A stretch of 64,000 bases of DNA from Lyophyllum atratum (taxonomy: Eukaryota; Basidiomycota; Agaricomycetes; Agaricales; Lyophyllaceae): positions 558,001 to 622,000 of the forward strand of contig JACGCN010000014.1 of NCBI GenBank assembly GCA_014905825.1, given 5' to 3'. The number at the start of each line of letters is the position of its first letter. Positions within the stretch are counted from its first letter, which is position 1. This document shows, piece after piece, positions 10,501-21,842 of the stretch. The notes under the pieces were generated by a model. That model made no database searches. It was not told the origin of the DNA and saw only the letters and a list, made by a program, of their open reading frames with translations. Made by a program: the position numbers and the translations under genes.

Positions 10501-10978
10501 GGAATGAATGGCTCAACTTACATTTGGACATCCCAGTCCCGAATTCGCCAGAGCCACCATTGTTACTCCCGATGGTCCTCATAGAACCTAGAGTTCCCTG
10601 TGACGAACGCTCTTCGGACTCTTCAATACTTTCCATTACGACCTCCCATTGTTCGCTGGGCCGTGGCATTTGGAAGCCCCACTGCGCGTTTGAGGCTTGC
10701 GATTGTTCTGCCTCGGTGGCCTGGCTGTCTTCCATTGTCTCGTCCGCGCCGCCATCGTCCACATGCACATCCTCTCCCGTCGTACCTTCGCCCCTCGCTG
10801 CAACACTCAAAGGAGAGTCTCTCGGAAGAGTTTCAGCATGTTTCTTGAGCTTGTCTATCAGTTCAACGTTTTTTCCTGAAGCTTTTATAGAGTGGATCTT
10901 GCAGAGTTTGACGAGCTGGTCGCGCTTGAGAGAATGTAATGCTGGGGAGTTGAATAAAATCTGGGTTGTTGTCGACAT
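7532..10978 (-). CDS. SAP-domain nuclear protein, low-complexity, about 1,110 aa
   Basis: The N-terminus holds a SAP motif (LHSLKRDQLVKLCKIHSIKA, then GKNVELIDKLKKH), a helix-turn-helix DNA-binding module of chromatin and RNA-processing proteins. The rest is rich in Ser, Pro, Gly and Ala, with a Glu/Lys-rich charged stretch (EEEEQRRKEKEAIRRKLE) that could form a coiled coil, and basic Lys/Arg clusters suggesting nuclear location. The frame is open throughout, but two segments look like introns: 10521-10468 (54 nt, GTAAGT...CTAG) and 8922-8863 (60 nt, GTGAGT...ATAG). Both are multiples of three without stops, so the frame runs through them. Spliced length is 1,110 aa, unspliced 1,148. The specific function is unknown. 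Start is ATG at 10978 just before the SAP motif. Confidence 0.8.
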   Translation of the reverse strand: MSTTTQILFNSPALHSLKRDQLVKLCKIHSIKASGKNVELIDKLKKHAETLPRDSPLSVAARGEGTTGEDVHVDDGGADETMEDSQATEAEQSQASNAQWGFQMPRPSEQWEVVMESIEESEERSSQGTLGSMRTIGSNNGGSGEFGTGMSKCKLSHSFHVFLAHFLIYLASSMSSSIKALASSFGLRRGNASKSTLASSSSFPSSSSSKSMLYLSSLPPKNDELAQHSTPYSSIPQADNPPQSDHFTFDHLTQRADGLSPTEPPSPLPGHSLRPGVPVPANARLSLGLNAPATPTRKDQPTTTIRLISNPVSHDDTHSYGRTPQLKPFKTSFDLVLGSPQPTTGGFRGVSLWPSMGESEQGIYPALPLEMPSASSSLSSVPASYKMDTDHDDAPLPGSLPSAPKFKPAAPRTPGPTAAASTHLAAPEPFVFGSPLPQHNVSNAQFKSAAASVLEEMNKRLQGEGVAGVGMDLIGRLQLGAHTQGVGTLGPREAKGTPKEGSGHKEKFDEIHAEEFSKMEGIDALVKRRGMKDAGAGAGAGAGKKRKSSVLGHGAGRDRYGRRIGGDAASGRISATRVISSGRRPRVLPGSFGDDDSEDEEGGEAEDGKRAKLDPSAMVEVAKQEDAAKAQEEQEKAKAEEEEQRRKEKEAIRRKLELNKARRRSSVGVAGGARGRVSIGRGGVLRELHLGLVKSEVKTDQQKCIVKPQPPSKPSRFGFLSSAKSLVQKVWGGGKTSQVATGASGIPKPATKPSKAAPVPAAPPAPAQKKAPLIGNARPSTAIDPPASRVSSLRVDRDKVTATMTSTTSSRSRSPLPSFGPVSSTRSSLVRPSRSSSITGTGASSKSGAAVSSIGTRSSFASSNKVPSLGGVGSMGARKLSTGPMGRTSTSNATATGSSSSRLSSRLSSSRLLAPTASSLAKARPSASGSGTSLRTVAEGAGIQQSQGGDALGMITNDPGMAAQGPGPWSPRPGGIFSKPLTMPSGIPTPVKKRPPFEAFALTAGMPDQNQHGAAEDMSGVKDAGPSTSVLPIRQRSMTGRKPRISRSKVIAKLASQRATAGVGMGGPPGGTPSARGGRTRSSLGVKAQRSSFGGKAGGGKTAGDGVVMSAKKRARQSEYARRKSRVAPIDFGGGAGAGGQGMEVDGE

Positions 10979-12268
10979 CGTGGAATTATGTTGGAAGTCG
11001 TCGGGCTCTGTTCATCGAGGGCTGCACCAACCGTGGTTGTCGTGGTTCAGGCACAACTCGAACCGAAGCCTGGATCGACATCAACAATGTCACGTGATCG
11101 CGTCATCAGCAGCGGCCCGCCACAGCCCGCCGCTCAATCGAAAATCATCCTCGGTCCATAATTTCCCCTGCATTCTTCATTCCCTCTCATAGGCGATGCG
11201 CCATACTGTCTTGCCCCCGACCTCAGGGGTATATCCCTGCATGTGTTCGTTCGACTAAGCGCGGGGCACATCAGTGATCAGGTGGACCGCTTCTTGAATC
11301 AATATACGCAGCGCTAGCTCTCGCTATCTACATCGATGACGCCTCATATACCCTGATTCTAACCAACCTCCATAGTCCTTCTGGTATACTGGCTACTCAG
11401 TCGAGCCGGGATCGACTATCATCCAGAATGCGTTCGTTCGACCCGAGCGCATCCTGCTAATATGGCCCTATCTCGGTTTTTGAAACATGGATAGTGCTGT
11501 ATGCACTAGTATCAGAGCGCTATGCCTAATGTCCCTAGTCGCCTTTTCCTCAAGTCTTGTTCGGAAGTCGGTCTTAGTAATCAGTGCCAGTCAGTGCCCT
11601 CGGACATTCCGTATTCTGTCATGCACCTATATGTGGTGTATCGGGATGAAACCGAATTTTGTGCTGCTATCACCCATGCCTTAAATTCATAGAGTCTGCA
11701 TATCCGACCTAGCGCCACCGCCGAGTGAGTGCGGAGTGCACGGTGGTCATAAATGACGTCCTGGTGCCTCCACGGATACTCTTACGAGTATCCGGGGATG
11801 CGCATCCCGAAAAGGTTCAGCACCACATGCGCCGGGACGGCTAGATCAAGAGCCAGGTTCCAGGTTTTCTGCGTAAACGTCTGCTCCACACCTCGGCGAT
11901 GATATTTATGATTTGGGAAAGACCGAAGCGTACTCGAGTATATGGTCGTTTTCAAGGCCTACGTCGACCGAGAAGAATAGAAGCGTACAGGGAAGAATGC
12001 AATCCACTTCTACATGATCGCACTGACAGTAGATACGGGAATGGTCTATTCGTAAATGACATCCGTAATTTAAAGACTGCATTGAAGAGAAACGCAACGT
12101 ATGTAGGTCGACCACTGGTGTTACGAGAGCAAGTACGTCCTACCAAATTTACCGATGTTCATCGGACCTGGTCATAGCCCATGCTACTGTCGCTGAGGCC
12201 CTGCGTGTCACCTTGTAGTGGGGAAGGAAATGTCTACATAATGGGCGAGTACAAGCCAGAACGCAGGT
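10979..12268. other. Intergenic between SAP gene and velvet gene, nothing recognised
   Basis: Holds the presumed promoter of the SAP gene and the 3' flank of the velvet gene, both on the minus strand. Open frames are short and have no family resemblance. Confidence 0.5.
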
Positions 12269-13584
12269 TCAATCATCCTCGCTCTCGTACGTTGTCAACG
12301 TTTCGTCGTTTGGAGATGGATATTTCCGCTTCCCGATACCAGTATACAGTGGGCTGGCGCTGCGTGGGCCTTTCTTTCGGCGCCTACGCTCCGTTTCTCT
12401 GGTATTGAGCCGGACACCCCATCGAGCTAAGTGCTGCAGCGAGGAAATTTCCCAACAAATGAGGCATGAAAGCCACTTGAAGACTTGTAAACACAAACCT
12501 TGGTGAGATCGGTGGACGCTTGCAAACCCGGGAATTCCTTGGTGGAATAGACATGAAAAGAGCCGCCGTAGCATTCTGCCTGGACAGCCAAGTCGAGGTA
12601 GTTGTGTGGTCTTGAAAAGATATCGAAAACCCTGTATCTGAGGATAAATGTACCCTCCACCTTGACTGCGAGGTCCTGCAGAGGAGTTTGGTTGTCGTCG
12701 TAAATTATAAATCTCAGGATAAAGACTGACCGCAAAGACAAACATAACCGATTTTCGGCCTTGGTACTCCACGATTGCCGGTTGGACAAAGGTTGCTCCG
12801 ACCAAAGACGACGTCATTTTCGAGCTTTCTCTAATCGGAAAACCGTTAACATATTGAACGACGTCCGGAGCTGTCTGCGATGAAGACATATATCCAGAAT
12901 CGGGCGGAAGCGTGGAGCGTGTGGGGGATGGCATCAAAGCGTCGGTAAGAGACTGATTCATAGAATACGCATGAGATGGAATGAAGGTAAACGATTGCTG
13001 GCTGTGTTCCATAGGGTATTGCGAAGAGCCGGATGGAAAAGATGCTTGAGTAGGAGGTGCCGATTGTACTCGTTGATTTTTATTATGGGTATCAGTTGGG
13101 GGCATTGGAAAGAGATCGACTGTGCATAGGAGCCCTAATACTTGAATTTCTCTTCAATCAGCCAACGGAAGCCCGACACTCAGCCTGGGTTCAGCAAGGG
13201 AACTTTGTCAACATACTCGTAGTTCTGGATCTCCTTCTCTTCCTCTTTGTCCGTCCCAGCATCATATACTGCAAAAAGACGCAGATGCACGACAGGGGGA
13301 GGGTCGAGTGGTCGTCGATCCACCCTTGCATACCTTGTGCCTAATGTGTGAATAGATCTCTACCATCAACAGATATGTTTGACACCTCACTTTCTTCCCA
13401 GCTCCGCCTGCTGAACTTCGCGGAGTTGAGCTCGAATGGTCTGACCAGCAAATTGGCCAGTAACGAAAAGTATCGGTCGACCTATCAGATCTGTCCCATG
13501 GAGTTGGTGAGCGCCGTGAGTAACCATGGGTGGCTCTGCCTCAGGCTGTGGATGGTGGTATTCGGCATGAAACGTTGAGTACAT
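12269..13584 (-). CDS. Velvet-domain transcriptional regulator, 357 aa
   Basis: Five exons (13584-13391, 13333-13217, 13151-12731, 12675-12499, 12433-12269) join with matching phases and sum to 1,074 nt. The protein carries the two halves of a velvet domain, the NF-kB-like fungal DNA-binding and dimerisation fold. First half: TIRAQLREVQQAELGRK, VDRRPLDPPPVVHLRLF and GLLCTVDLFP. After a Ser/Pro-rich insert the second half follows: SLVGATFVQPAIVEYQGRKS, DLAVKVEGTFILRYRVFDIF, AECYGGSFHVYSTKEFPGL and HLARWGVRLNTRETERRRRK. The final basic run suggests a nuclear signal. Velvet proteins coordinate development and secondary metabolism in fungi. Which subfamily this is (VosA-, VelB- or VeA-like) cannot be settled by eye. 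Confidence 0.93.
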
Positions 13585-16250
13585 GTAAGCCTAAGAGGTC
13601 TGGAGGTAGAGCGGCCAGTGTTGAAGGAGGAGTTTGTTCATAGAGCACCAGGCTTTATGGTCAAGGCCACTGTATTGAAAGAAAAAGGGGAGCTGGATTC
13701 CCGGAAGAAGGCGCCGTGACCCATCATCGATGCATCATCGGGAAACCATGACAGATCATGACCCGATATATCATACGGAATCAGATTTCGAGTGCGGCAT
13801 GTCCCCGGCGGCGGAGGCATTATGAAGTTGTTCGGCAAGTCTCGCTCAATGTCAGGACACCAGTATCAAAAACGCAGGATATCGGAGAATGTCGGGATAA
13901 GACTGGGTACTAAACGGCTCCATGTACGTGTCGAAGTGGTGTGCCGCCATGCGAAGCTGCTTCGATATTCGCTCGCAGCCAGAACATTTTGCATCTCACG
14001 TCATTTAGAGTATGTATTGACACACTAATGGAGATTCCAGAGACAGAACATTGTACCCGGAGACATGGCGAACGCGTGGATAGTGCGTGTACTGGAGTGG
14101 CATACTACATCGATTCGTCGCGCGAAAAGAGTGAAGGTTTCGTCAACCCGTCTCTCCGGGAAGAGCGGTAACGGTAAAGATCATTCCACCGAGGAACGTG
14201 GCAGCGATTGACGAAGTGCCAGGTCGAAGCGTGATGAGAGGACTTCGTGGATGAACCATCTTCAAATCGGGGTAGCCCAATATTAGAAGTGCGTTAATGC
14301 GCAGTTCTCGGTTCGACAAGGGCATTCGCCGACGGTGTTTATGACACGATGGGCACATTGCTAGCATACCAACTACAACCAGAGCTGTTCAAGGCGCTTT
14401 TCCCGTCGTGATGGGAGAGTCATGGTCCACGAAGTGTAAATGAAAGTTGTGCAACACACGCTTGCCATTTAAGCTACCACATGTGGCCATCTGTATTCTT
14501 CATTTAGACTTGGATCCCGTTTCTGTCAAGATTCGGCGGTAAAAGTAGTGAACTCGTACGGTGTGATAAGGAGGAATCCGGGAATGCCTAATGCGCCCGA
14601 GGCGCCACGCAAGAGACAGATAAAATGGAAGTCTCGACTTGACCGCTGCCTTGATTATGGGTGTCTATAGATGCACGCTGAATGTTAATCATGTCCTATA
14701 GGTGAGCGAAACCGAATCACATAATGGATGGTAGTGGGGTACGCAACGAAGATGTGCTCTCCCTGCTAATGGGTGTATGTCGGGTATCATTTTGCTGGAA
14801 GCCTCCCTGGAAGAAACTACATAAGTGCCAGGACATTGAAATATACCGAGCGCTTGGAAGAGCCATTGCGCTGTTAGGTAATCTCCGGATGATCCCTCTT
14901 GAAGGCGTCGAACTAGTAAACGTCGAGTTACTAAAGTAATGCTGTACACCTTCCTTACTCAAAAGATATCGTTTACATCCTGTGAATAACAGGACTAACA
15001 CCATCATGTAGAATATGATGATCAGGGTCCTAGGTCAAGTATCCGTGAGTACGTTGTCTATATCCGGGACGACGTGGATCGAAGGACCAGTTTCGATCGG
15101 CGGCCGGGCGTTACAGAGGACATGGAGAAGAAACAGATACATGACGTCGCAGGATTTCATTCCCCGTAGCATGGTTGGAGCAGATGTTGTATATACCACG
15201 GGCATAACTCCGAGTAGTCAGCTTCGATATGCGTCGTAGGAGCACCCTTGTCATTATTCGCGTCCCATTGGTGCCGTCGCGCCTGCGTGTGATATCGACA
15301 GCGTTTGTGTCATTTCAGTACCGGGCGTGGCACCCCAAGGTCAATCGGGGAGGGATGGCCAGTCGCTCCTCGTATAACCATTACATGGTCATTGGTAAGT
15401 AAGAGGCCAGATCTCTTACGTGCTCCTAAGAGATCAATTGGAGCGACAGACTGAGATCCCAGGCTATTTCCCGGCGGGGAGAGAGCTCTTGGGACGACTG
15501 TGTAGAAGCTGCCAGTTAAACTCTAGAATTGACTGAATTCTGAGTGAGGCCCGATTACGCCGAAGAAGCCCGTGTTCAGCGAGAAATTCCACGTCAGCAT
15601 TTCATGTGCGGTTCAGGGAGGCTGTTCGATGCGCACCTCGATCGCACTGAAGTCATAAGGAATCTCGTGTCTGTGGTGTCCAGAGGCATTACATCGCACC
15701 CTTAGCTGGAAGAGGCCTGTAGCACGGGGCCCGAGCTCCGCATGATGGACGTGTGAGTGGGACAGACCACATACGTAGAGCGCTGGCGAAATGAGCAGAC
15801 TCCATACATAGGGACGATGCTCAGGTGTATGGCACGGTGACCGCTGTTGCAATTGAAGCAGATGAAAAGGAATGTTCAAAGTCACTGCCGCGAACATCCG
15901 CAAATTGCCGAGCATCCCTGGAACTCGCTGCAATGGGTGTAAGAGACAGGAAGAAGCGTCATATTTTGACATTTGAGGGTCCAAGCTTTCATGTAAATGA
16001 GATCGTTCGGATTCATTCCACTCCAAGCGATATGAAGCATTCAGTTCTTTGAGACAATATCCTAAGGGACTCAATTCGGATGGCACAGCGTAATACCAAT
16101 CATGTCAAGCGCCATACCTTGGAATATCTTCGAATTCTTGGGTACATAGAAGGACAGTACAGCAGCGTGAAACAGGAAGTGGAGCGGTGATGTGGGCGAT
16201 GGATATATACTTGCAGTAAGTGGAACGCAGGTGTTATGGATCTAAACGCT
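13585..16250. other. 2.7-kb intergenic stretch without recognisable gene
   Basis: The short frames on both strands, none above about 160 codons, show no domain, signal peptide or splice-connected coding series. It contains the velvet gene's upstream region. Nothing else is supported. Confidence 0.5.
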
Positions 16251-17519
16251 TTAGCAAAGCGAGGATGAGGATAATGTCAATTCAAGTGCGATCTTTTCGC
16301 GCCGAGTAGATAGTCGCACATTCTGCCTTAACATATCCCTGACCTCGTTGATGTTGCGGCCCACGAGGGTCTCGGCAAGATATTGATCAGTGTGCGTTTT
16401 CACTTCCGCCAGCTTCTCCCACTCCGCCAAAGAAACGTCTTGCAACCCTTGTTGAACATTGAAGCGGAAGTAAGCTGTGGGTTCCTTTTCAAATCGCTTC
16501 TGGATCTCTTCTGAAACCTCCTCACAGTCGGTCGCAATTTTCCGGAGTGCTGAAATGACATCAGTAGGCAGCATCCGCTGGAACGCGTCAGGTTTCTTGA
16601 GGCCGATCGTTCCTGGATGGCCGGTCCCGCTGACAATGCATGTCACTTTTCGCTCGCCGAAGACCAATTGTGCCTCGTCGATGACCTGAGCGAGTGGGTT
16701 GTTACATCTGAGCCCTCCATCGATAAAGTCTTCCTTCATCCCTTCTTCGCCAATAGATATGCGCTTGAAGAAGGTCGGTGCTGCTGAGGTAGCACGCGCG
16801 GCCTCCCAGATTTTGCAATCGAAGCTTTCATTCGCTCAGACTTTATAAGACCGAAAGATGCGAGGTTTAGCCATGTTAGTGGCAGGCAAGGGCAGGCATG
16901 GCGCAGACAAAACTAGCGCAAATTCGCATTTAGCTGGGGTAACCTTCGAGAGCGAAGAACGAGGGAGATCTCACGTTTTACAGCTTGTAAGAGGGTTTTC
17001 GGTCCTCATATGTGCCTCTTGATCACCTTCGTATTTGAAGATGATTTCCTTGATCGCCTCCTCCAGCGCACTTGCCTTAAACGTGCCATGCTGGGAGAAC
17101 CTCTTCTTTGTAGAAAAGACGGTTCTGGCGAACTCGACGTAAGCGGCTCGGATAGCCTCTTCCACGGACATACCCAGGCGACCAAGCATGAGTGTAATCA
17201 GCCTATAGATAAATCAAGGGTGGAAATAAGTAACAAAGTGTCTCGCTGAGAAGATCATTATGGACGAACCCTCCAGTGCTGGTGCCACCAATCATATCAA
17301 AGTATTGACAAGGAAGTGGTGTCTCCTCCAGTCTCTCTTCAGCTTGTATCCTATGCATAATCTCCTTGAGGATCACCAGCTCAGATATACCACGGATTCC
17401 ACTACCGTCTGGGCGCTATTCGTTTCCATGAACCAGCACGACAAGGGTTGAACCGACGTACCGAGACTTAGTAACCGTAATCCATCTCCTTTGTGGCCTC
17501 CACTTTCTTCAGATGACAT
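16251..17519 (-). pseudogene. Patatin-like phospholipase, disrupted by a small insertion and a nonsense codon
   Basis: Exons 17519-17462, 17408-17270, 17202-16975 and 16912-16251 are joined by GT-AG introns in phase. Patatin landmarks are present: the oxyanion-hole loop LDGSGIRG, the nucleophile elbow GGTSTGG, and the Asp of the catalytic dyad in DFIDGGLRCNNP. The family joint WEAARATSAAPTFF also reads clearly. In exon 4 the frame fails twice. A 10-nt imperfect duplication of a TGCCTGCC motif near 16876-16890 shifts the frame. A TGA at 16836-16838 then stands where the continuing frame (IFRSYKV...NESFDCKIWEAA) expects a sense codon. No intron can bridge these. An intact gene would be a short lipid acyl hydrolase; this copy appears non-functional unless the sequence is wrong. 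Confidence 0.82.
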
Positions 17520-18304
17520 GAGATAGCGAGGTTCTTAGATTTCGTGACACGGAGCGCTGGGATTAACAGATATCATCCTTGCGCCGCCGCTCACGGAGTC
17601 CATTGCTGTCACGTTTGTATGTTGATCAAGCCGTGTCCCTTGCCATATAAGATCATGAGATAAGATCAGATCTCATTTCTACGAAAGGATCGTAATCTTA
17701 TCTTTGTCGATGTTGTGAGTTCAAAGTACAGTATGGTTGAAAGGCTCAGCAGCATCCTAAAATATGACATGGGCAGATGCAACAGATGCGGTAACCATGT
17801 CAAACATATGTTACAGAGATCATAATCGATTACAAGAGCCCTTTGCATAAGTATTACGAATCCTACCACGTCCGTGAGCGCTGCCTATTCAGCTTAACTC
17901 GAACGAATGAACGGTACGAAGCAATTTATCACGCGCGAGTACCGTAGTCCACGACTCCATCTTTGGCTCGCGTGAGATTTTGAGCTTGCAGATGGATCGG
18001 TGAAAAACCTTTCGAAGTTGTGATCCAGAGGCGAAGACGCTGAGACACCTATTCATTTTGACGTGGTATGGCCATGGCTTGAATGGTCGCTGATTCAACG
18101 CGCGATGGTATTGGCATGTTTACCGGGACCAGTCCTAATTTTCATAGAGTCCACGGTAAGCATACGATGTGAACACAGCCCAGGAAGGACCGAGATAGAA
18201 AAGATTCTCGCTATAGTGAAGTTCTGGCTGCTCATGCATTGAGACTCATAGGACGGAAGATGTTTTATAGGACAGGGCAGTGATAATACAGGACGCTTTA
18301 CAAT
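17520..18304. other. Intergenic, nothing recognised
   Basis: About 0.8 kb between the patatin pseudogene's start and the stop of the first thaumatin-like gene. No supported feature. Confidence 0.5.
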
Positions 18305-19659
18305 CTAAGGGCAGAACGTGATCGTGTAGTCCGCAGCGAGATTGGAATCGCAGGTGAAGAGGGCGGATTGGCTGGCTTCGTCGTATGCATAGGCATAGGC
18401 GTTGGGGCAATTTCCCTCTGAAGCGAAGGTGAGATGGCGTCAAAAGCACAGGTCAACAGATAACACTGACTGAAGTAGTCGTAGTACTGAACCCCAGAAG
18501 AGGGACAAGTCTGTGGGGTGTTGTGGCTTCCTGAGCAGCAGTTGGCCGAATCGGCTTGGGAAGTTTATTCCATCTTTAGCACATATCAGCATAGAGCGGG
18601 AGCATCATCCTCTTACCTTGGTTTCCGTCAAGATTCGCGAGGCAGGAAGATTTGCAGCCCACGGGGAAGCCAGTGGAATCGAAGGGGCCCTTCAACGGAG
18701 CCGGGCCTGATCGTGAAGCAGAAGTCAGCAACAATTCCGTTTCAATTAGAAGTAAGGACGGACAGTTTGGTCCCAGGTCAACGGGGCAGTCGGGGACCGG
18801 GCATCCTTTGTTGTTCGTAATCCTTGGAAAGTATTAGACACTGTATTATCACCGAGCTCATCCGCTTTACCTCATGGGCAAATTGTATCCGTCGACGAGG
18901 GAAACTAGAGGACTAAAGTTAGTAAACCGGCTGTTGGTGTATCATAACCTATACGCACTATCGTAAAAGTCTTTGTTACCATCGCCTTGGAAAGTGAACT
19001 CTGCGAGAGTGGCAGGGGGTACTCCCTATCTTTCATGAGGAAAATGATCGGTCATGGACGGGAAGAGAACTTACAGGACCAGTGTGAGGATCGCACAGTA
19101 GACCACCGTTGCACCCACCAGTGACGCAGGAGTTTGGTCCGGGATTGCTGCTGAAGTCGCAATTGCGCCTTCCCTTTGACAAACGTGGGTCGAAATTCTC
19201 CGTATGTAGTCACATGCATGCTTACCCAGACGCGACCAGCTTTCCAATTGTCAGGAACAGTGAATGAGACCGATGTGTGAGCCTTCGCTTCCCATCTATG
19301 CCTGGTTCATGACTACAGTCAAGGTAAATCGAGGTGGTTGCTTACCCGGTAGGGTAACTCGGAACGTTAGGGGCTACGTTGAGATCTGTAAATGTCTGGA
19401 TGCACTGGTAAGTGCTGTGCAGGCCCAACTCAGAGTTCGCGAAGGCTTACAGCAGGCCTAGTTATCGCACATTAATGCGTATCGTATCAAGTACTCGGAT
19501 ATGGTGACTTACCAGATGGTGAACGAGCATGCGTTGTAGACCTAAACGAAACCATTGATACTAGCGGAGCACTGCCTTGGACGCTAGGCTCACCGTCAAA
19601 GTACGAGCGCTGACGCCAGACAGGAGAGACAAAGCTGCGACAACAGAGAGTTTAAACAT
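18305..19659 (-). CDS. Thaumatin-like protein, copy 1, secreted, 255 aa, 12 exons
   Basis: Exons 19659-19594, 19541-19513, 19457-19451, 19395-19346, 19295-19226, 19173-19075, 19025-18959, 18904-18871, 18822-18764, 18706-18617, 18554-18471 and 18417-18305 agree in phase and sum to 768 nt. The protein has a signal peptide (MFKLSVVAALSLLSGVSA). The thaumatin/PR-5 pattern follows: VYNACSFTIWPA, FTVPDNWKAGRVWGRRNCDF, CVTGGCNGGLLC, DISLVDGYNLPM, ANCCSGSHNTPQTCP and a C-terminal YAYAYDEASQSALFTC ending TFCP. The many cysteines fit the family's disulfide-bonded secreted fold; some members bind or cleave beta-1,3-glucan. Exon 3 is only 7 nt. A paralog follows on the same strand at 21843-23087. Confidence 0.95.
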
Positions 19660-21842
19660 CGTAGACGTTGTAGTGGGGAGCGTAGGACAGATGAACTGCT
19701 GAAAATTTTGCTGAAACACAAGTGCTTTTATATCTGCACAGTGATTCAAAATAAGTCTCGTATAGCCGAATAAGGTATGACGTATCGCGAAATGAGAGGA
19801 CAGTTTGCGTCGAAGCCATATGCCCTTTCAGCTCGTGATCCTCGCTTGATTTTATCTCCTCGTGTGTGAGATGGTTCTTCAACTTGCTCGCGTTCTGAAA
19901 CCATGCTATAGTTACCCCGAACGCTATAGAAGGAGGAAGGCCCATGCTGCAGAACAGAGTTGGCCGAGGCAACGGAGGTCGTGATGCGCCCTGGTCACCA
20001 TGAGGCGATGGCTGCGGAGGTAATATCGAGAGGTTACATACATGGGTGTGGCTGGATTTGCAGTGCAGCTCTGCAAATTTCGTTGCCAGGCTGAGCCTAA
20101 GCCCCCAGAGTTCCCGAGACCATGCTCGTAGCCGATGTTGTTTCAGTAGGTACCGTCGCACACCAGGGTCAGGTCTATTTTTGATGGTGTGCCGACCGGA
20201 TCAGTAGCTATCAGTAGTTGCTCTCGGGGTCCTGGCACCCTGTGACCTTGGAAAAGGTATAGCGATAGATATCATTGTCGAGGATATCATACGTAGTCCG
20301 AAACCTCGAGCTCTCCAGAGCGGTGGCGAAATGTGATGCGTCTATTTGAGTTTGGGCAAGATATGATTATAAAATACTCACTAGTGTTTAACGCTTGTTT
20401 CAAACAATCACACCATCTATAATCTATTTCTACCGGTCGCGCTACGTATAATTCAGCATGCCAGGATCGGAACATCTTCTACTTAAGAGTTAACGTTCTT
20501 GACAACTTCTTATCATTAGGTAGAGCGAAACGATTGGTGGTCATTCCAACATGGCAAGTAGACATGTTCAAACTCCGCTGATGCGGCCGGTTCGCGCCTG
20601 TAATTTGAACGACAAGTCGAGAGTAAGTTGCCAGAAAATGCCCCTACACGCCTTGGCACCTTTCTGTAAGTGAGATGAATGACTCGAGTACAATTTTCCA
20701 TACTATTCTATCGATTTGGCCAGTCAAAAAGGTTTGCCAGCCACGTCGAGCAAGACTGAAGAGACCTGGCAAATATTTATAATCATGGAGCTTCACGGCA
20801 CTGGGCGAAATAACTTGGTTTTTGACCTCGCAACCTCATGCGGATGCGGATGGATTGCCATTGCGGCAAGTCGGTGTGCAGCGGCATCATGCTGGATCTT
20901 TCTTACTTCTGTCTCCGCCTATGCTGGCAGAATATACAGAGGCTCTACCCATGCTCGCTTGTCCTAATTTGCAGCTAGACAGCTACTGGGTCACAAATAC
21001 TCATAGATACATTACTTGTCGCGAACTTGAGGCAAAGATAAAATATTAGATGCCTCGAAAAATCTACACGCGAATGTCACAAGATATATCGGGAAGATGC
21101 CCGCGGAGGACCCCATCACTCGATTCATGGTCCGCACATGTCGCATCACTCGAAAGTAGACCTGACCTTGGTATGCGACGGTAGTAGGCCAAGAGCTTGA
21201 TTCCGAGGGAGCTCCAAAGTTCGCGAACACGAAGGCCATGCGTCGGCCTTGATATCATGATCAAGGCTTGTCACCAGATTTCGAACAGCTCCACGACCAT
21301 GCCTATGATACCAGGTTATTTATAAGATCATCGGCTCGACGTTCAGCGGAAGTCTGGCGGTGCGCAACACGTGGGTGCATATGGTGTCCCGTATCGACTC
21401 ACGATATACGAGCCTCGGAGCTCGAGGCCCGTGGGCTGATGCTCAAGAAGGCTCAAGACCAACTAAATGGAAGTGGAAATTGGAATTTGCATGTGTCACA
21501 TGATTTCTCTCGCGGTTCTGGGATGATCGGTCGATCGATTATTGGTTGCACCAGGTTGCACCTCCCAGACTCAGGCTGAGGCTATGAGCCCATAGATTTA
21601 AATTAGGAGCCCATCCGGCGGCCGTGGCCACAGTTCTTCAAGAGCGTGAGTAGATGCGTCTCACAATTTCCGATTCCAATAACCAGAAGATGCCCTTCAG
21701 GCTTCGATTTCAAGATAACACAGTGATGATATTTGCCCTACTAAAATGCCGGCACGACCACGGAATTGACAAAGAGAAACTACTAAACGCCGTAAATTTC
21801 CCTGGACCTTTTGACTTCGAGCCCAGGATACATTTCCCCCAA
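19660..21842. other. Intergenic between the two thaumatin-like genes
   Basis: Apart from the TATA box near 19727, 2.2 kb show no splice-connected coding series or known domain. The frames present are short and unsupported. Confidence 0.5.
19722..19732 (-). promoter_or_regulatory. TATA box of thaumatin-like gene 1
   Basis: On the minus strand the sequence reads TATAAAAGCAC, 63-73 nt upstream of the ATG. A TATAAAAG box lies at a similar place before the paralog, which supports the call. Confidence 0.6.
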
